From positions 1 through 6,095 of the forward strand of contig USIU01000077.1 of the NCBI GenBank assembly GCA_900554745.1: a DNA stretch of 6,095 nucleotides, read 5' to 3'. The DNA is from an uncultured Leuconostoc sp. (lineage in GTDB: Bacteria > Bacillota > Bacilli > Lactobacillales > Lactobacillaceae). The notes beneath the pieces were generated by a model that worked only from the letters and a program-made list of their open reading frames with translations, had not been told where the DNA came from and searched no databases. The position numbers and the translations under genes were made by a program. This document shows positions 1 to 5,704 of the stretch, in pieces (position 1 is the stretch's first letter; each line of letters opens with the position of its first letter).

Positions 1-368
1 CGTTTGGGATGGAAATCAACCGCCAAACGATCAATGACACCACCAGATAGCCGTTTTTTCAACATGGGGATACGCCCAATTTGTCGAATTAAGAAGCCGC
101 CAAACCAGTAATTAACCGCATCGCCACAAAGTGATGCCAAACCAAAGACTAGACTATCTGCCAGTAATTCCCACAGATTATGGTGCAGGCCAGCAACACT
201 CCCCACTGATGTCAAAATAGTATCGCCCGGAATGAAACCTGTGACAATACCGGCCGTTTCAATAAAAATCAGCAAAAACATCACCACGAATTTGGACCAC
301 GCAAAAGCTTGATCTGCTGACAAAATGTGGTTAATGACAATTGGTAAATGTGACGTAAGTATGATCAT
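1..368 (-). CDS. DedA family membrane protein, N-terminal part (cut by window edge)
   Basis: The frame is open from ATG at 368-366 to the window edge: 122 codons, with the C-terminal part missing. The start is supported by an AAGG-rich Shine-Dalgarno stretch about 8-15 bases upstream. A hydrophobic segment (residues about 27-46) leads into a FIPGD motif (residues 45-49), followed by a Gly/Ala-rich stretch and GDAVNYWFG (82-90), all typical of DedA proteins. Glu37 and Asp49 have the same 12-residue spacing as the acidic pair known to be essential in E. coli YqjA/YghB. Family members are polytopic inner-membrane proteins linked to proton-dependent envelope homeostasis and lipid scrambling or flipping; the substrate here cannot be told. 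The gene lies downstream of sucrose phosphorylase on the same strand but behind a terminator, so it is probably a separate unit. Family assignment is firm; function is inferred. Confidence 0.88.
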   Translation of the reverse strand, partial: MIILTSHLPIVINHILSADQAFAWSKFVVMFLLIFIETAGIVTGFIPGDTILTSVGSVAGLHHNLWELLADSLVFGLASLCGDAVNYWFGGFLIRQIGRIPMLKKRLSGGVIDRLAVDFHPK

Positions 369-392
369 CGACAGGCCCTTTTCCTTGTCTTA

Positions 393-398
393 ATTATA
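393..398 (-). promoter_or_regulatory. Possible -10 box for the DedA gene
   Basis: On the minus strand a perfect TATAAT lies 24 bases before the DedA start codon, just after the sucrose phosphorylase terminator. No convincing -35 box sits 16-18 bases upstream, because that position falls inside the terminator stem (GCGCCT). It is therefore only a partial promoter match in an AT-rich stretch. Confidence 0.35.
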
Positions 399-402
399 TA
401 CT

Positions 403-424
403 AAAAAAAGCGCCAAGGCGCTTT
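403..424 (-). terminator. Rho-independent terminator of sucrose phosphorylase
   Basis: Read on the minus strand, the stem AAAGCGCC/GGCGCTTT closes on a very tight loop (effectively CTTG) and is followed by seven T residues. It begins 7 bases past the sucrose phosphorylase stop codon. It should end the transporter-sucrose phosphorylase transcript and insulate the DedA gene. Confidence 0.85.
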
Positions 425-431
425 GGTTGCA

Positions 432-1886
432 TTAAGCTTGTGTGTTGAAAATTTCCTTATCATTTTCAGTAAATTTGAATTGCTTTGTTGCAAAATCAGC
501 TGTCAAAACAGCAGTTGTTTGACCGTCAGCTGACGTACGTGTAATGGTCAAATCATTGTCACCATTGTTTTCAACCTTAATTTCACCATCGAGGTCAAAG
601 GCTGGACTTGTGTTACGGAAACGCAACAAGTCAAACAAGTTTGACACTACTGGACGCTTAACTGTTTCAGCAATTTCTTCAAGGTCATAGTAGTGACGGT
701 TGATGTTACGGCCTTCCTTTGTGCTTTCCAACAATTCAAGGTCGTTTTCACCCGCCAACAAACCAACGTAATAAACTTGTGGAATACCTGGGGCAAAGAT
801 TTGTGTTGCACGTGCTAACAAGTAAGCGGCATCATCATTACCCAAAGCTGAGTAATAAGTCGTATTAATTTGGTAAATATCCAAGTTATTGTAGGCTGCT
901 GATGAGAAGATCTTCTTCACGTTGGCCCCAACCTTGTACATTTCTTCCGTTGTAAAGTCTGTTTCTTCTTGTGTCAACAAGTCCTTGGCATCCACAACCC
1001 CAATACCATCGTGGGTATCCAAAGTTGTAAATTGCTTCATTGGGCTTTGACGCAACCAGTCAGCCAAACGGTTCGTCTTACCTGAGTAAAGTGAGTACAA
1101 CGTAATCAATGGCAACGCAAAGTCGTATGAGTACATGTCGTGATCCGTAATCTTACGCACAATCTTGTAGTGTTCGTGGATTTCTGGCAAAACTTCTGAC
1201 CCTTCGGCTGCCAAAATTTCGCGCACTTCGTTCAAGACATCCCAAATTTCAGGTTCAACGAAGAAGTCGTTTGTGTCCAACTTCTTGATAGCATAAGCAA
1301 AGGCATCCAAACGGATAACTGATGCGCCGTGGCGTGCAAGGTTAATCAATGAATCCTTGATGAATTGCTTTGTCACTGGCTTTGTAACGTCCAAATCCAT
1401 TTGTTGGTCACCAAATGTGTTCCAAACTTGATCCGTTGTCCCATCGGCAAATGTCACCGGTGCAAATGGTGCCTTATCCTTACGCTTGTAGATCAAATCA
1501 ATATCTTCGGCTGTTGGTCGGTTTTCAGGCCAGAATTCAGAATACTTCAAGAACATGTCATAGTATTCTGAGTCTTCCTTCTTTTCTAAGAAGTCTTGGA
1601 AATACTTTGATTGTGGTGAAATGTGGTTCAACATAAAGTCAAACATCAAATAGTATTTCTCAGCCAACTTATCGATATCAGACCAGTCACCAAACTTTGG
1701 ATCAACTGTTTCATATTCTTCAGGGGCAAAGCCACGGTCTCCTGTTGATGGGAAGAATGGCAAAACGTGGACACCACCAACAACACCATCCAATTCGTTT
1801 GACAACACTTGATCCAATTCTTTCAAATTCTTACCAAGTGAGTCAGCATATGTAATGAGCATCACTTCATTGGTGAGCTTTTTCAT
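432..1886 (-). CDS. Sucrose phosphorylase (GH13 subfamily 18)
   Basis: This 484-residue protein should catalyse sucrose + phosphate to alpha-D-glucose-1-phosphate + fructose in the cytoplasm, saving the ATP otherwise used to phosphorylate glucose. It is full length (the family is about 480-505) and closely resembles Leuconostoc mesenteroides sucrose phosphorylase as I recall it, including LITYADSLGKNL at 10-21 and LPFFPSTGDRGFAP at 42-55. Retaining GH13 catalytic residues are present: nucleophile Asp194 in RLDAFAY, acid/base Glu235 in LPEIHEHY, and transition-state stabiliser Asp293 in DTHDGIG. These correspond to D192, E232 and D290 of the Bifidobacterium adolescentis enzyme. No signal peptide is seen. 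The ATG is set by AAAGGAG seven bases upstream. The MFS transporter gene lies 88 bases upstream on the same strand and a terminator follows. Sucrose-6-phosphate phosphorylase is the main alternative; similarity to the Leuconostoc enzyme argues against it. Confidence 0.95.
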   Translation of the reverse strand: MKKLTNEVMLITYADSLGKNLKELDQVLSNELDGVVGGVHVLPFFPSTGDRGFAPEEYETVDPKFGDWSDIDKLAEKYYLMFDFMLNHISPQSKYFQDFLEKKEDSEYYDMFLKYSEFWPENRPTAEDIDLIYKRKDKAPFAPVTFADGTTDQVWNTFGDQQMDLDVTKPVTKQFIKDSLINLARHGASVIRLDAFAYAIKKLDTNDFFVEPEIWDVLNEVREILAAEGSEVLPEIHEHYKIVRKITDHDMYSYDFALPLITLYSLYSGKTNRLADWLRQSPMKQFTTLDTHDGIGVVDAKDLLTQEETDFTTEEMYKVGANVKKIFSSAAYNNLDIYQINTTYYSALGNDDAAYLLARATQIFAPGIPQVYYVGLLAGENDLELLESTKEGRNINRHYYDLEEIAETVKRPVVSNLFDLLRFRNTSPAFDLDGEIKVENNGDNDLTITRTSADGQTTAVLTADFATKQFKFTENDKEIFNTQA

Positions 1887-1945
1887 GTTCGTTCTCCTTT
1901 AATGACGTTTATTTACGCTTTTTGTTCAGTTCATGCTACTTGTAT

Positions 1946-1964
1946 GGCGCCGCAAGTTGGCGCC
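1946..1964 (-). other. GC-rich hairpin between transporter and sucrose phosphorylase
   Basis: A perfect 6-bp inverted repeat GGCGCC/GGCGCC with a 7-base loop lies 11 bases past the transporter stop codon. On the minus strand no T-tract follows, so it is not a standard intrinsic terminator. It could be an RNA-processing or 3'-end-protecting hairpin that alters the ratio of the two messages, or have no role. Confidence 0.45.
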
Positions 1965-1974
1965 TAAATGTGTT

Positions 1975-3177
1975 TTAAGCTTGCTTTTTGCGATTCGTAA
2001 TCAATGTGATCACCGTTAAGGCCAGTAAGATAAAGGCCAAAACTGGCATCGTTGTATAAGCTGCGGAATCCGCATTGCGTGTTGAATTACCCAAAACGCC
2101 TGACATCATTGAAATAACAAATGGTTCAACGAACACACCAACGTTAAAACCAATCAAGATAATTGATGTCACCAATGGTTGCTTTTTCAAAGGTGCCAAT
2201 TGTGGTAATTGACTAAAAATAAATGGTGAAATGAGTTGCATTGGGAAACCAATCAACAACACGCCAATCGTCAAAACAATGAAGTTTTGGTTTGAAAAGG
2301 CTACCAAGAAGTTTGAAACTGCCATCAGCAAGAGACCAACTTGTAACGTATAACGACCAAAGAGCTTTTGAACCGTCCCATACAAGATGCCGCCCATCAT
2401 GGCTGCAACTAACATAAATGATAGGATGGTTGAAACGACCATACCATTAACCCCAACATGTTGTGCCATGAATGGGAAACTCAATTGAATGGCCATGTAG
2501 TCAATCACCAAGAAAGCCGCAAAGAAGGCCAAAACCCAAACCATTGGGCTCATCTTAGTGGCTGGGCGAATCGTTGGTGCCGTCTTGTCATCGGCCTTTT
2601 CCGCTTCAGCTTCCTTGACCATATCTGATGTTTCAGGAACTTGACGATAAAAGAGATAAAGAATTGGGAAGGCTAATAGATAAACCAAGAAGGCCATTTG
2701 CCAACCAAAGGCCAACAACAAACCGGCAATAAACGTCAAGACCGCTTGACCGATCTGTTCAACCGCCGCACGCCAACCCAACATCGTGGCACGTGTTTGG
2801 CCTTGATACATCACCGCAATCATTGACACGGCCAATGAATTGAAAATGCCTAAACCGGCGCCCAACACCATACGTGAGACTAAAATCACGGGATATGATG
2901 CGACAAAAAGTGGTACGGCACCTGCAACACCAACCAAAATCATCCCCAACGCGATCGTTTTCTTATCGCCTAACTTTGCCGCAATAAATGCACTAAACAA
3001 CACAAATACCGTAACAAAGATAGATGGCGTTGTCGCCAATGCTTGCGCCTCAGTTGCAGTAACGCCAAGCGCTTGCGCCATTTGTGGCAAAGCACCGTTA
3101 ATAGCGTAGGCACTGGTTAACATAAATGAAATACCTAAAAAGGCAACTTTAGTGAGCCATTTATCCTGACTTCTCAT
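1975..3177 (-). CDS. MFS transporter, 12 transmembrane segments, substrate unknown
   Basis: This is a 400-residue, strongly hydrophobic protein with the Major Facilitator layout. Six N-terminal membrane segments are followed by a charged cytoplasmic loop (about 179-210, including EAEAEKADDK), six more segments, and a basic tail NRKKQA. A degenerate motif A (KLGDKK, about 68-73) lies between segments 2 and 3, and a motif-B-like SRMVLGAGLGIF at about 101-112. The start is the ATG at 3177-3175, because GAGGAGA lies six bases upstream; a longer reading from a TTG at 3213 has no ribosome site and would overlap this one. The promoter at 3256-3284 drives it, and sucrose phosphorylase follows in the same direction. 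That neighbour suggests sugar import or efflux of a related metabolite. However, the sequence shows no sugar-porter signature I can name, and a multidrug-efflux-like role is equally possible. Confidence 0.85.
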   Translation of the reverse strand: MRSQDKWLTKVAFLGISFMLTSAYAINGALPQMAQALGVTATEAQALATTPSIFVTVFVLFSAFIAAKLGDKKTIALGMILVGVAGAVPLFVASYPVILVSRMVLGAGLGIFNSLAVSMIAVMYQGQTRATMLGWRAAVEQIGQAVLTFIAGLLLAFGWQMAFLVYLLAFPILYLFYRQVPETSDMVKEAEAEKADDKTAPTIRPATKMSPMVWVLAFFAAFLVIDYMAIQLSFPFMAQHVGVNGMVVSTILSFMLVAAMMGGILYGTVQKLFGRYTLQVGLLLMAVSNFLVAFSNQNFIVLTIGVLLIGFPMQLISPFIFSQLPQLAPLKKQPLVTSIILIGFNVGVFVEPFVISMMSGVLGNSTRNADSAAYTTMPVLAFILLALTVITLITNRKKQA

Positions 3178-3213
3178 GACACTCTCCTCAAATCTGATTA
3201 AAACCGGTTCCAA

Positions 3214-3228
3214 TTTTGTTTAACAAAA
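3214..3228. promoter_or_regulatory. Perfect 15-bp palindrome in the transporter 5' leader
   Basis: TTTTGTT and AACAAAA form perfect 7-bp arms around a single T. The site lies about 20-36 bases downstream of the predicted transcription start of the MFS-sucrose phosphorylase unit, a good place for a repressor roadblock. It is AT-rich and could be chance. No regulator gene is visible in the window. Confidence 0.4.
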
Positions 3229-3255
3229 CATGCTTTGTGCATTTCTACACAAGTA

Positions 3256-3284
3256 ATTATAATATCCCGATTTTTAATTGTCAA
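3256..3284 (-). promoter_or_regulatory. Consensus sigma-A promoter of the transporter-sucrose phosphorylase unit
   Basis: On the minus strand a perfect -35 TTGACA (3284-3279) and a perfect -10 TATAAT (3261-3256) are separated by exactly 17 bases. Transcription would start near 3249, giving a leader of about 72 bases before the transporter ATG. A promoter this strong normally needs repression to be regulated, which fits the operator-like repeats around it. Confidence 0.85.
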
Positions 3285-3290
3285 ACGTTT
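3283..3290. promoter_or_regulatory. Possible LacI/CcpA-type operator core overlapping the -35 box
   Basis: AAACGTTT is an 8-bp palindrome with a central CG, the core of LacI-family and catabolite-responsive (cre) operators. It overlaps the -35 box by two bases. The flanks (GG on one side, GAC on the other, minus strand) do not complete a good cre consensus, so a degenerate cre or a sugar-specific LacI-family site are both possible. Confidence 0.3.
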
Positions 3291-3294
3291 TCCA

Positions 3295-3343
3295 AATGTA
3301 ATAATTCATGTAAAGCTTTCAGAAAGTTACATTTTCTTACATT
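3295..3343. repeat. Four ATGTAA/TTACAT half-sites in symmetric array
   Basis: Two ATGTAA copies (3296-3301, 3308-3313) face two TTACAT copies (3327-3332, 3337-3342). The outer pair AATGTAA/TTACATT is centred at 3319 and the inner TGTAA/TTACA pair at 3320, so the array has one dyad axis. The two TTACATT copies are exactly 10 bases apart, one helical turn. The array begins 11 bases upstream of the -35 box of the transporter promoter, where an activator or a cooperative repressor would bind. The regulator is unknown. Confidence 0.45.
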
Positions 3344-3396
3344 GTTGATATGATTGTTATTTAGCGTTTTATATTAGAATTTTTGCTGGCTTTTTT

Positions 3397-3436
3397 TGTC
3401 TAAAATAAAAAAGCAAATTTTAACAATTTGCTTTTT
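3397..3436 (-). terminator. Rho-independent terminator of trxB
   Basis: On the minus strand, a 12-bp perfect stem AAAAAGCAAATT/AATTTGCTTTTT with a 5-base loop (GTTAA) runs from inside the trxB stop codon into a T-rich tract. It separates trxB from the transporter promoter. The A/T-rich flanks would let it work weakly on the plus strand too. Confidence 0.88.
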
Positions 3437-4391
3437 ATTGCGCCGTCGGCGCGGCTGATTTTGACGGTAATTGGCTAATGTAATCATAAACCCCTTGCCC
3501 AGCAATGCCACCATCACCGACTGCTGTCGTAATTTGGCGCAAATCTTTGGCCCGGACATCACCAATTGCAAAAATACCTGGAATGGTTGTTTGCATACGT
3601 TCGTCTGTGATAATCCAACCTTCATCATCAGTAATATTCAAATTTTCAAAACCTTGTGTGTTCGGCTTGAGACCAACATAAATAAAGACGCCACTCGCAT
3701 CAATATGTGAGACTTCTTGCGTTTGATTATTAATCACATCTAACCCCGTCACCTTTTCCCCGTCACCAGTGATAGCGAGGACTTCAGTAAACCAGTTAAA
3801 TGCCATTTTGTCATTGGCAAAAGCACGATCCTGCATAATTTGTTGCGCACGCAACTTGTCACGACGATGCAACACCGTCACCGACTTGGCCAAGTTTGTG
3901 AGGTAAAGCCCTTCTTCAACGGCTGAGTCTCCACCACCAACAACGACAACATCTTCATTGCGGAAAAAGGCGCCATCACAGACCGCACAATAACTAACAC
4001 CACGACCTTGGTAATCTTCTTCGCCATCTGCACCTAAATGCACATGTTCAGAGCCTGTCGCAATAATCACGGCCTTGGCTTTATAGTTGCCCATGTCCGT
4101 GCGAATTAACTTGTCTTCGCCCTCTAGCGTAATGTCTTCAACCATACCAAAGCCATATTCTGCACCAAATTGGGTCGATGAGGCATACATTTTCTCGGCC
4201 AAATCCGGTCCCAAAATCGAGTCAAAACCAGGATAGTTTTCAACTTCAGCGGTATTGTTCATCTGACCGCCGTAGATCCCCCGATCTAACATCAAAACGG
4301 AAAGATTGGCACGTGATGCATAGGTTGCTGCTGTCATCCCTGCTGGACCGGCACCAACAATCACAACATCGTATTCTTTATAGTCAGTCAA
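3435..4391 (-). CDS. trxB: Thioredoxin-disulfide reductase
   Basis: This 318-residue flavoenzyme uses NADPH to reduce thioredoxin in the cytoplasm, keeping protein thiols reduced and limiting oxidative damage. The layout is that of low-molecular-weight bacterial TrxB: FAD-binding GAGPAG at 13-18, redox-active CAVC (Cys135, Cys138) followed by DG, NADPH-binding GGGDSA at 152-157, HRR at 175-177 for the 2'-phosphate, and a second FAD motif FAIGDVR at 274-280. Length is normal (about 305-320) and all key residues are present. The start codon is TTG at 4391-4389, supported by GAGGG seven bases upstream. The next in-frame Met is residue 19, inside the FAD motif, so it cannot be the start, and the nearby ATG is out of frame. 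It lies 78 bases after galU, the order usual in Lactobacillales, and has its own candidate promoter and a strong terminator. Confidence 0.97.
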   Translation of the reverse strand: MTDYKEYDVVIVGAGPAGMTAATYASRANLSVLMLDRGIYGGQMNNTAEVENYPGFDSILGPDLAEKMYASSTQFGAEYGFGMVEDITLEGEDKLIRTDMGNYKAKAVIIATGSEHVHLGADGEEDYQGRGVSYCAVCDGAFFRNEDVVVVGGGDSAVEEGLYLTNLAKSVTVLHRRDKLRAQQIMQDRAFANDKMAFNWFTEVLAITGDGEKVTGLDVINNQTQEVSHIDASGVFIYVGLKPNTQGFENLNITDDEGWIITDERMQTTIPGIFAIGDVRAKDLRQITTAVGDGGIAGQGVYDYISQLPSKSAAPTAQ

Positions 4392-4428
4392 TTTGTTGCC
4401 CTCATTTCACTTACTTTTTGTTAATCCT

Positions 4429-4457
4429 ATTTTACACGATCGCACCAGATTTGTCTT
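4429..4457 (-). promoter_or_regulatory. Candidate trxB promoter
   Basis: On the minus strand AAGACA (4457-4452, 4/6 to consensus) and TAAAAT (4434-4429, 5/6) are separated by 17 bases, between the galU stop and the trxB TTG. Transcription would start near 4422. The match is moderate, so read-through from galU may also contribute. Confidence 0.5.
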
Positions 4458-4469
4458 GTCATTTGACTT

Positions 4470-4577
4470 TTACAACTTGGCAGCAAGTTCCTTGATATAG
4501 GCGCGCAATTCGTCCTTGGTTTGGGGATGCTTCAAGCCGAATTCAATGTTTGTTTCTAAGAAACCAATCTTTGAGCC
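4470..4577 (-). CDS. galU: UTP-glucose-1-phosphate uridylyltransferase, last 35 codons only
   Basis: The 35 residues from GSKIGFLETN to the stop codon, including IEFGLKHP, match the C-terminal helix region of bacterial GalU, which makes UDP-glucose from UTP and glucose-1-phosphate for cell-wall and polysaccharide synthesis. The whole catalytic N-terminal part is absent. In GalU the residues before this point are usually Tyr-Asp-Val-Gly; here the frame reads Tyr-Val-Ile-Gly, and further upstream the minus-strand translation is only the antisense of the amidohydrolase. The break is therefore right at about 4577. The position 78 bases ahead of trxB agrees with the usual gpsA-galU-trxB order in lactobacilli and relatives. 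The fragment is short, so the call leans on motif plus context. It is probably an intact gene in the source genome, cut by a false join. Confidence 0.75.
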   Translation of the reverse strand, partial: GSKIGFLETNIEFGLKHPQTKDELRAYIKELAAKL

Positions 4578-4600
4578 AATGACATACCAGAATCTGTACA
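4572..4600. other. Join between two unrelated genomes (probable chimeric assembly)
   Basis: GalU coding sense on the minus strand stops making sense at about 4577. Amidohydrolase coding sense on the plus strand is recognisable from about 4600 and may begin right at the join. Both genes lack their 5' parts and run away from each other. No inverted repeat, target-site duplication, tRNA, integrase or transposase is seen. A few bases (CCAA at 4576-4579) could be shared by both parents, as in microhomology-driven misjoining. The exact base cannot be fixed from sequence alone. Confidence 0.8.
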
Positions 4601-4902
4601 GTGATCTCAAATACTCCACTGATGTGGGCGATGTAAGCTGGCTGGTACCAACCGTCCATCTCAACATCCCAACATTCGCAGCAGGAACCGCCCTCCACTC
4701 CTGGCAGGCAGCAGCCCAGGGTAAATCTTCAATCGCCCACAAAGGAATGCTCTATGCCGCCAGGATCATGGCTCTCACGGCCATAGACTTCCTGCAAAAA
4801 CCAGAGTTAGTAAATAAAGCCAGAGAAGAACTGACAGAAACTTTAAACGGTGAAACATATCCCGATCCATTGCCGAAAGACTTGAAACCAGAGATATGGT
4901 AG
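4579..4902 (+). CDS. M20 family amidohydrolase (AbgB-like), C-terminal 107 residues
   Basis: The frame ends at TAG 4900-4902 and its 5' part is lost at the join; the 4579 start marks the first codon in this frame after the break, not a real start. STDVGDVSW (residues 13-21 of the fragment), HSWQ (40-43) and IAHKGMLYAA (52-61) are hallmarks of the amidohydrolase branch of metallopeptidase family M20, near p-aminobenzoyl-glutamate hydrolase subunit B. These enzymes use a two-metal centre to hydrolyse amide bonds of N-acyl amino acids or p-aminobenzoyl-glutamate. The conserved His in AHKG probably belongs to the metal site. A full protein would be roughly 430-480 residues, so about three quarters is missing. 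An in-frame ATG at 4516 lies in galU antisense sequence and is not its start. The substrate cannot be stated. Confidence 0.8.
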   Translation: MTYQNLYSDLKYSTDVGDVSWLVPTVHLNIPTFAAGTALHSWQAAAQGKSSIAHKGMLYAARIMALTAIDFLQKPELVNKAREELTETLNGETYPDPLPKDLKPEIW

Positions 4903-4912
4903 AAGCAGAAAG

Positions 4913-4942
4913 CTCCAAACAAACATTGTAACTCCAAACAAA
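4913..4942 (+). repeat. 11-bp direct repeat flanking the -35 box of the DJ-1 gene
   Basis: CTCCAAACAAA occurs at 4913-4923 and again at 4932-4942, start to start 19 bases, with the candidate -35 box TTGTAA between the copies. Two identical 11-mers this close in a 110-base gap look like a tandem regulator site, though low complexity (A/C rich) weakens the case. Confidence 0.45.
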
Positions 4943-4954
4943 AAATGCTATAAT
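4926..4954 (+). promoter_or_regulatory. Promoter of the DJ-1/PfpI gene
   Basis: A perfect extended -10 (TGCTATAAT, hexamer 4949-4954) lies 17 bases after TTGTAA (4926-4931, 4/6 to the -35 consensus). The start would be near 4961, giving a leader of about 50 bases. It shows that the DJ-1 gene need not depend on the upstream amidohydrolase. Confidence 0.75.
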
Positions 4955-5012
4955 CCATTTCAGAAAATAGGATAAAACTTTTACAAAACAAATTAATCAG
5001 GAGGGACCTAAA

Positions 5013-5573
5013 ATGAGCAAAAAAGTATACATTTTCCTCGCCGACGGCTTTGAAGATATCGAAGGCCTTACAGTAGTAGATCTTCTCCGCCGTGCCGGCA
5101 TTGATATCAAAACTGTATCAATCAAAGAAACCAAACAGATCCAGACATCTCACGGTATCATCATGCTCACTGATACAACATTCGCAGAAACAGACTTCGC
5201 AGATGCCGACATGCTTGTCCTCCCGGGAGGAATGCCGGGAACCAAATATCTTGCAGGATACAAACCACTTACAGACCTTCTGACAGATTTCAACAGCAAA
5301 GGCAAAAAAATCGCCGCTATCTGTGCTGCACCAAGTGTATTCTCAGGTCTTGGATTCCTCAAAAACCGCAAAGCCACCTCTTATCCGTCCTTCATGGAAA
5401 TTATTGCAGGAGACGGTGCCAAGACCAGCGAAGACAATGTGGTAGTAGATGGAAATATAACCACCAGCCGTGGTCTGGGAACAGCTGTAGACTTCGCACT
5501 TTCCCTGATTTCACAGCTTGAAAATGACGAAAAAGCAAAAGAAATCGCAGAATCAGTAGTATATACCCGCTAA
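5013..5573 (+). CDS. DJ-1/PfpI family protein (YajL/ThiJ-like)
   Basis: This 186-residue single-domain cytoplasmic protein belongs to the DJ-1 superfamily, whose members act in oxidative and electrophile stress (chaperone, glyoxalase and a disputed deglycase activity). It starts with KKVYIFLADGFEDIEG (3-18), where Glu17 aligns with DJ-1 Glu18. The reactive cysteine is Cys104 in the nucleophile elbow AICAAPSVF, and LPGGMPG (70-76) and DGNITTSRGLGTA (146-158) are the other family blocks. Length matches human DJ-1 (189) and YajL (196). The ATG is set by AGGAGG eight bases upstream. It has its own promoter with an extended -10, and tig follows after 239 bases. No separate ThiJ-type role in thiamine synthesis should be read from old family names. 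The fold and active site are clear, but the physiological substrate is not. Confidence 0.93.
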   Translation: MSKKVYIFLADGFEDIEGLTVVDLLRRAGIDIKTVSIKETKQIQTSHGIIMLTDTTFAETDFADADMLVLPGGMPGTKYLAGYKPLTDLLTDFNSKGKKIAAICAAPSVFSGLGFLKNRKATSYPSFMEIIAGDGAKTSEDNVVVDGNITTSRGLGTAVDFALSLISQLENDEKAKEIAESVVYTR

Positions 5574-5618
5574 ATCGTCCTCAAACCCTTATTTTTATGC
5601 GAAAAAACACTAGCACTT

Positions 5619-5647
5619 TTGGATTTTTTGTGCTATACTGCTACAAT
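5619..5647 (+). promoter_or_regulatory. Candidate promoter of tig
   Basis: TTGGAT (5619-5624) and an extended -10 TGCTACAAT (hexamer 5642-5647) are 17 bases apart. A second extended -10, TGCTATACT (hexamer 5634-5639), overlaps it without a good -35. Transcription would begin about 5645-5655, leaving a leader of about 160 bases. A perfect TATAAT at 5659-5664 has no usable -35. Confidence 0.5.
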
Positions 5648-5680
5648 GACTGTAAATATATAATTGAGTTATAGAGAGGT

Positions 5681-5704
5681 CTCCCGCTTCTGCAACAGTG
5701 GGAG
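5681..5704 (+). other. Hairpin in the tig leader
   Basis: CTCCCGCT (5681-5688) pairs with AGTGGGAG (5697-5704) through 8 pairs including one G-T wobble, with an 8-base loop. There is no T-tract after it, so it is not a terminator. It sits about 30 bases into the predicted tig transcript and could be a 5' stabilising element or a protein-binding structure. I recognise no known riboswitch or ribosomal-protein leader. Confidence 0.4.

Noticed and set aside
1365..1636. Plus-strand open frames opposite sucrose phosphorylase.
   Set aside because: They are Cys-rich, low-quality translations with no recognisable motif, antisense to a well-supported gene.
3178..3213. A 12-residue longer MFS transporter starting at TTG 3213.
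   Set aside because: It has no Shine-Dalgarno, and the extension reads through the strong GAGGAGA site that serves the ATG at 3177.
4470..4742. A 90-residue minus-strand protein.
   Set aside because: It is a fusion made by the join: real GalU from 4577 down to 4470, antisense of the amidohydrolase above that.
4516..4902. A complete 128-residue plus-strand gene starting at 4516.
   Set aside because: Its first 21 codons are antisense to the galU remnant and have no ribosome site; only the part after the join is real amidohydrolase.
432..5573. A new redox-plus-sugar gene cluster (sucrose phosphorylase, TrxB, DJ-1).
   Set aside because: The DJ-1 side and the trxB side come from different source genomes, so the apparent cluster is an artefact.
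5611..5635. TAGCAC/GTGCTA inverted repeat as terminator of the DJ-1 gene.
   Set aside because: The arms are only 6 bp with a 13-base loop, the T-run is in the loop and not after the stem, and the right arm overlaps a -10 box.
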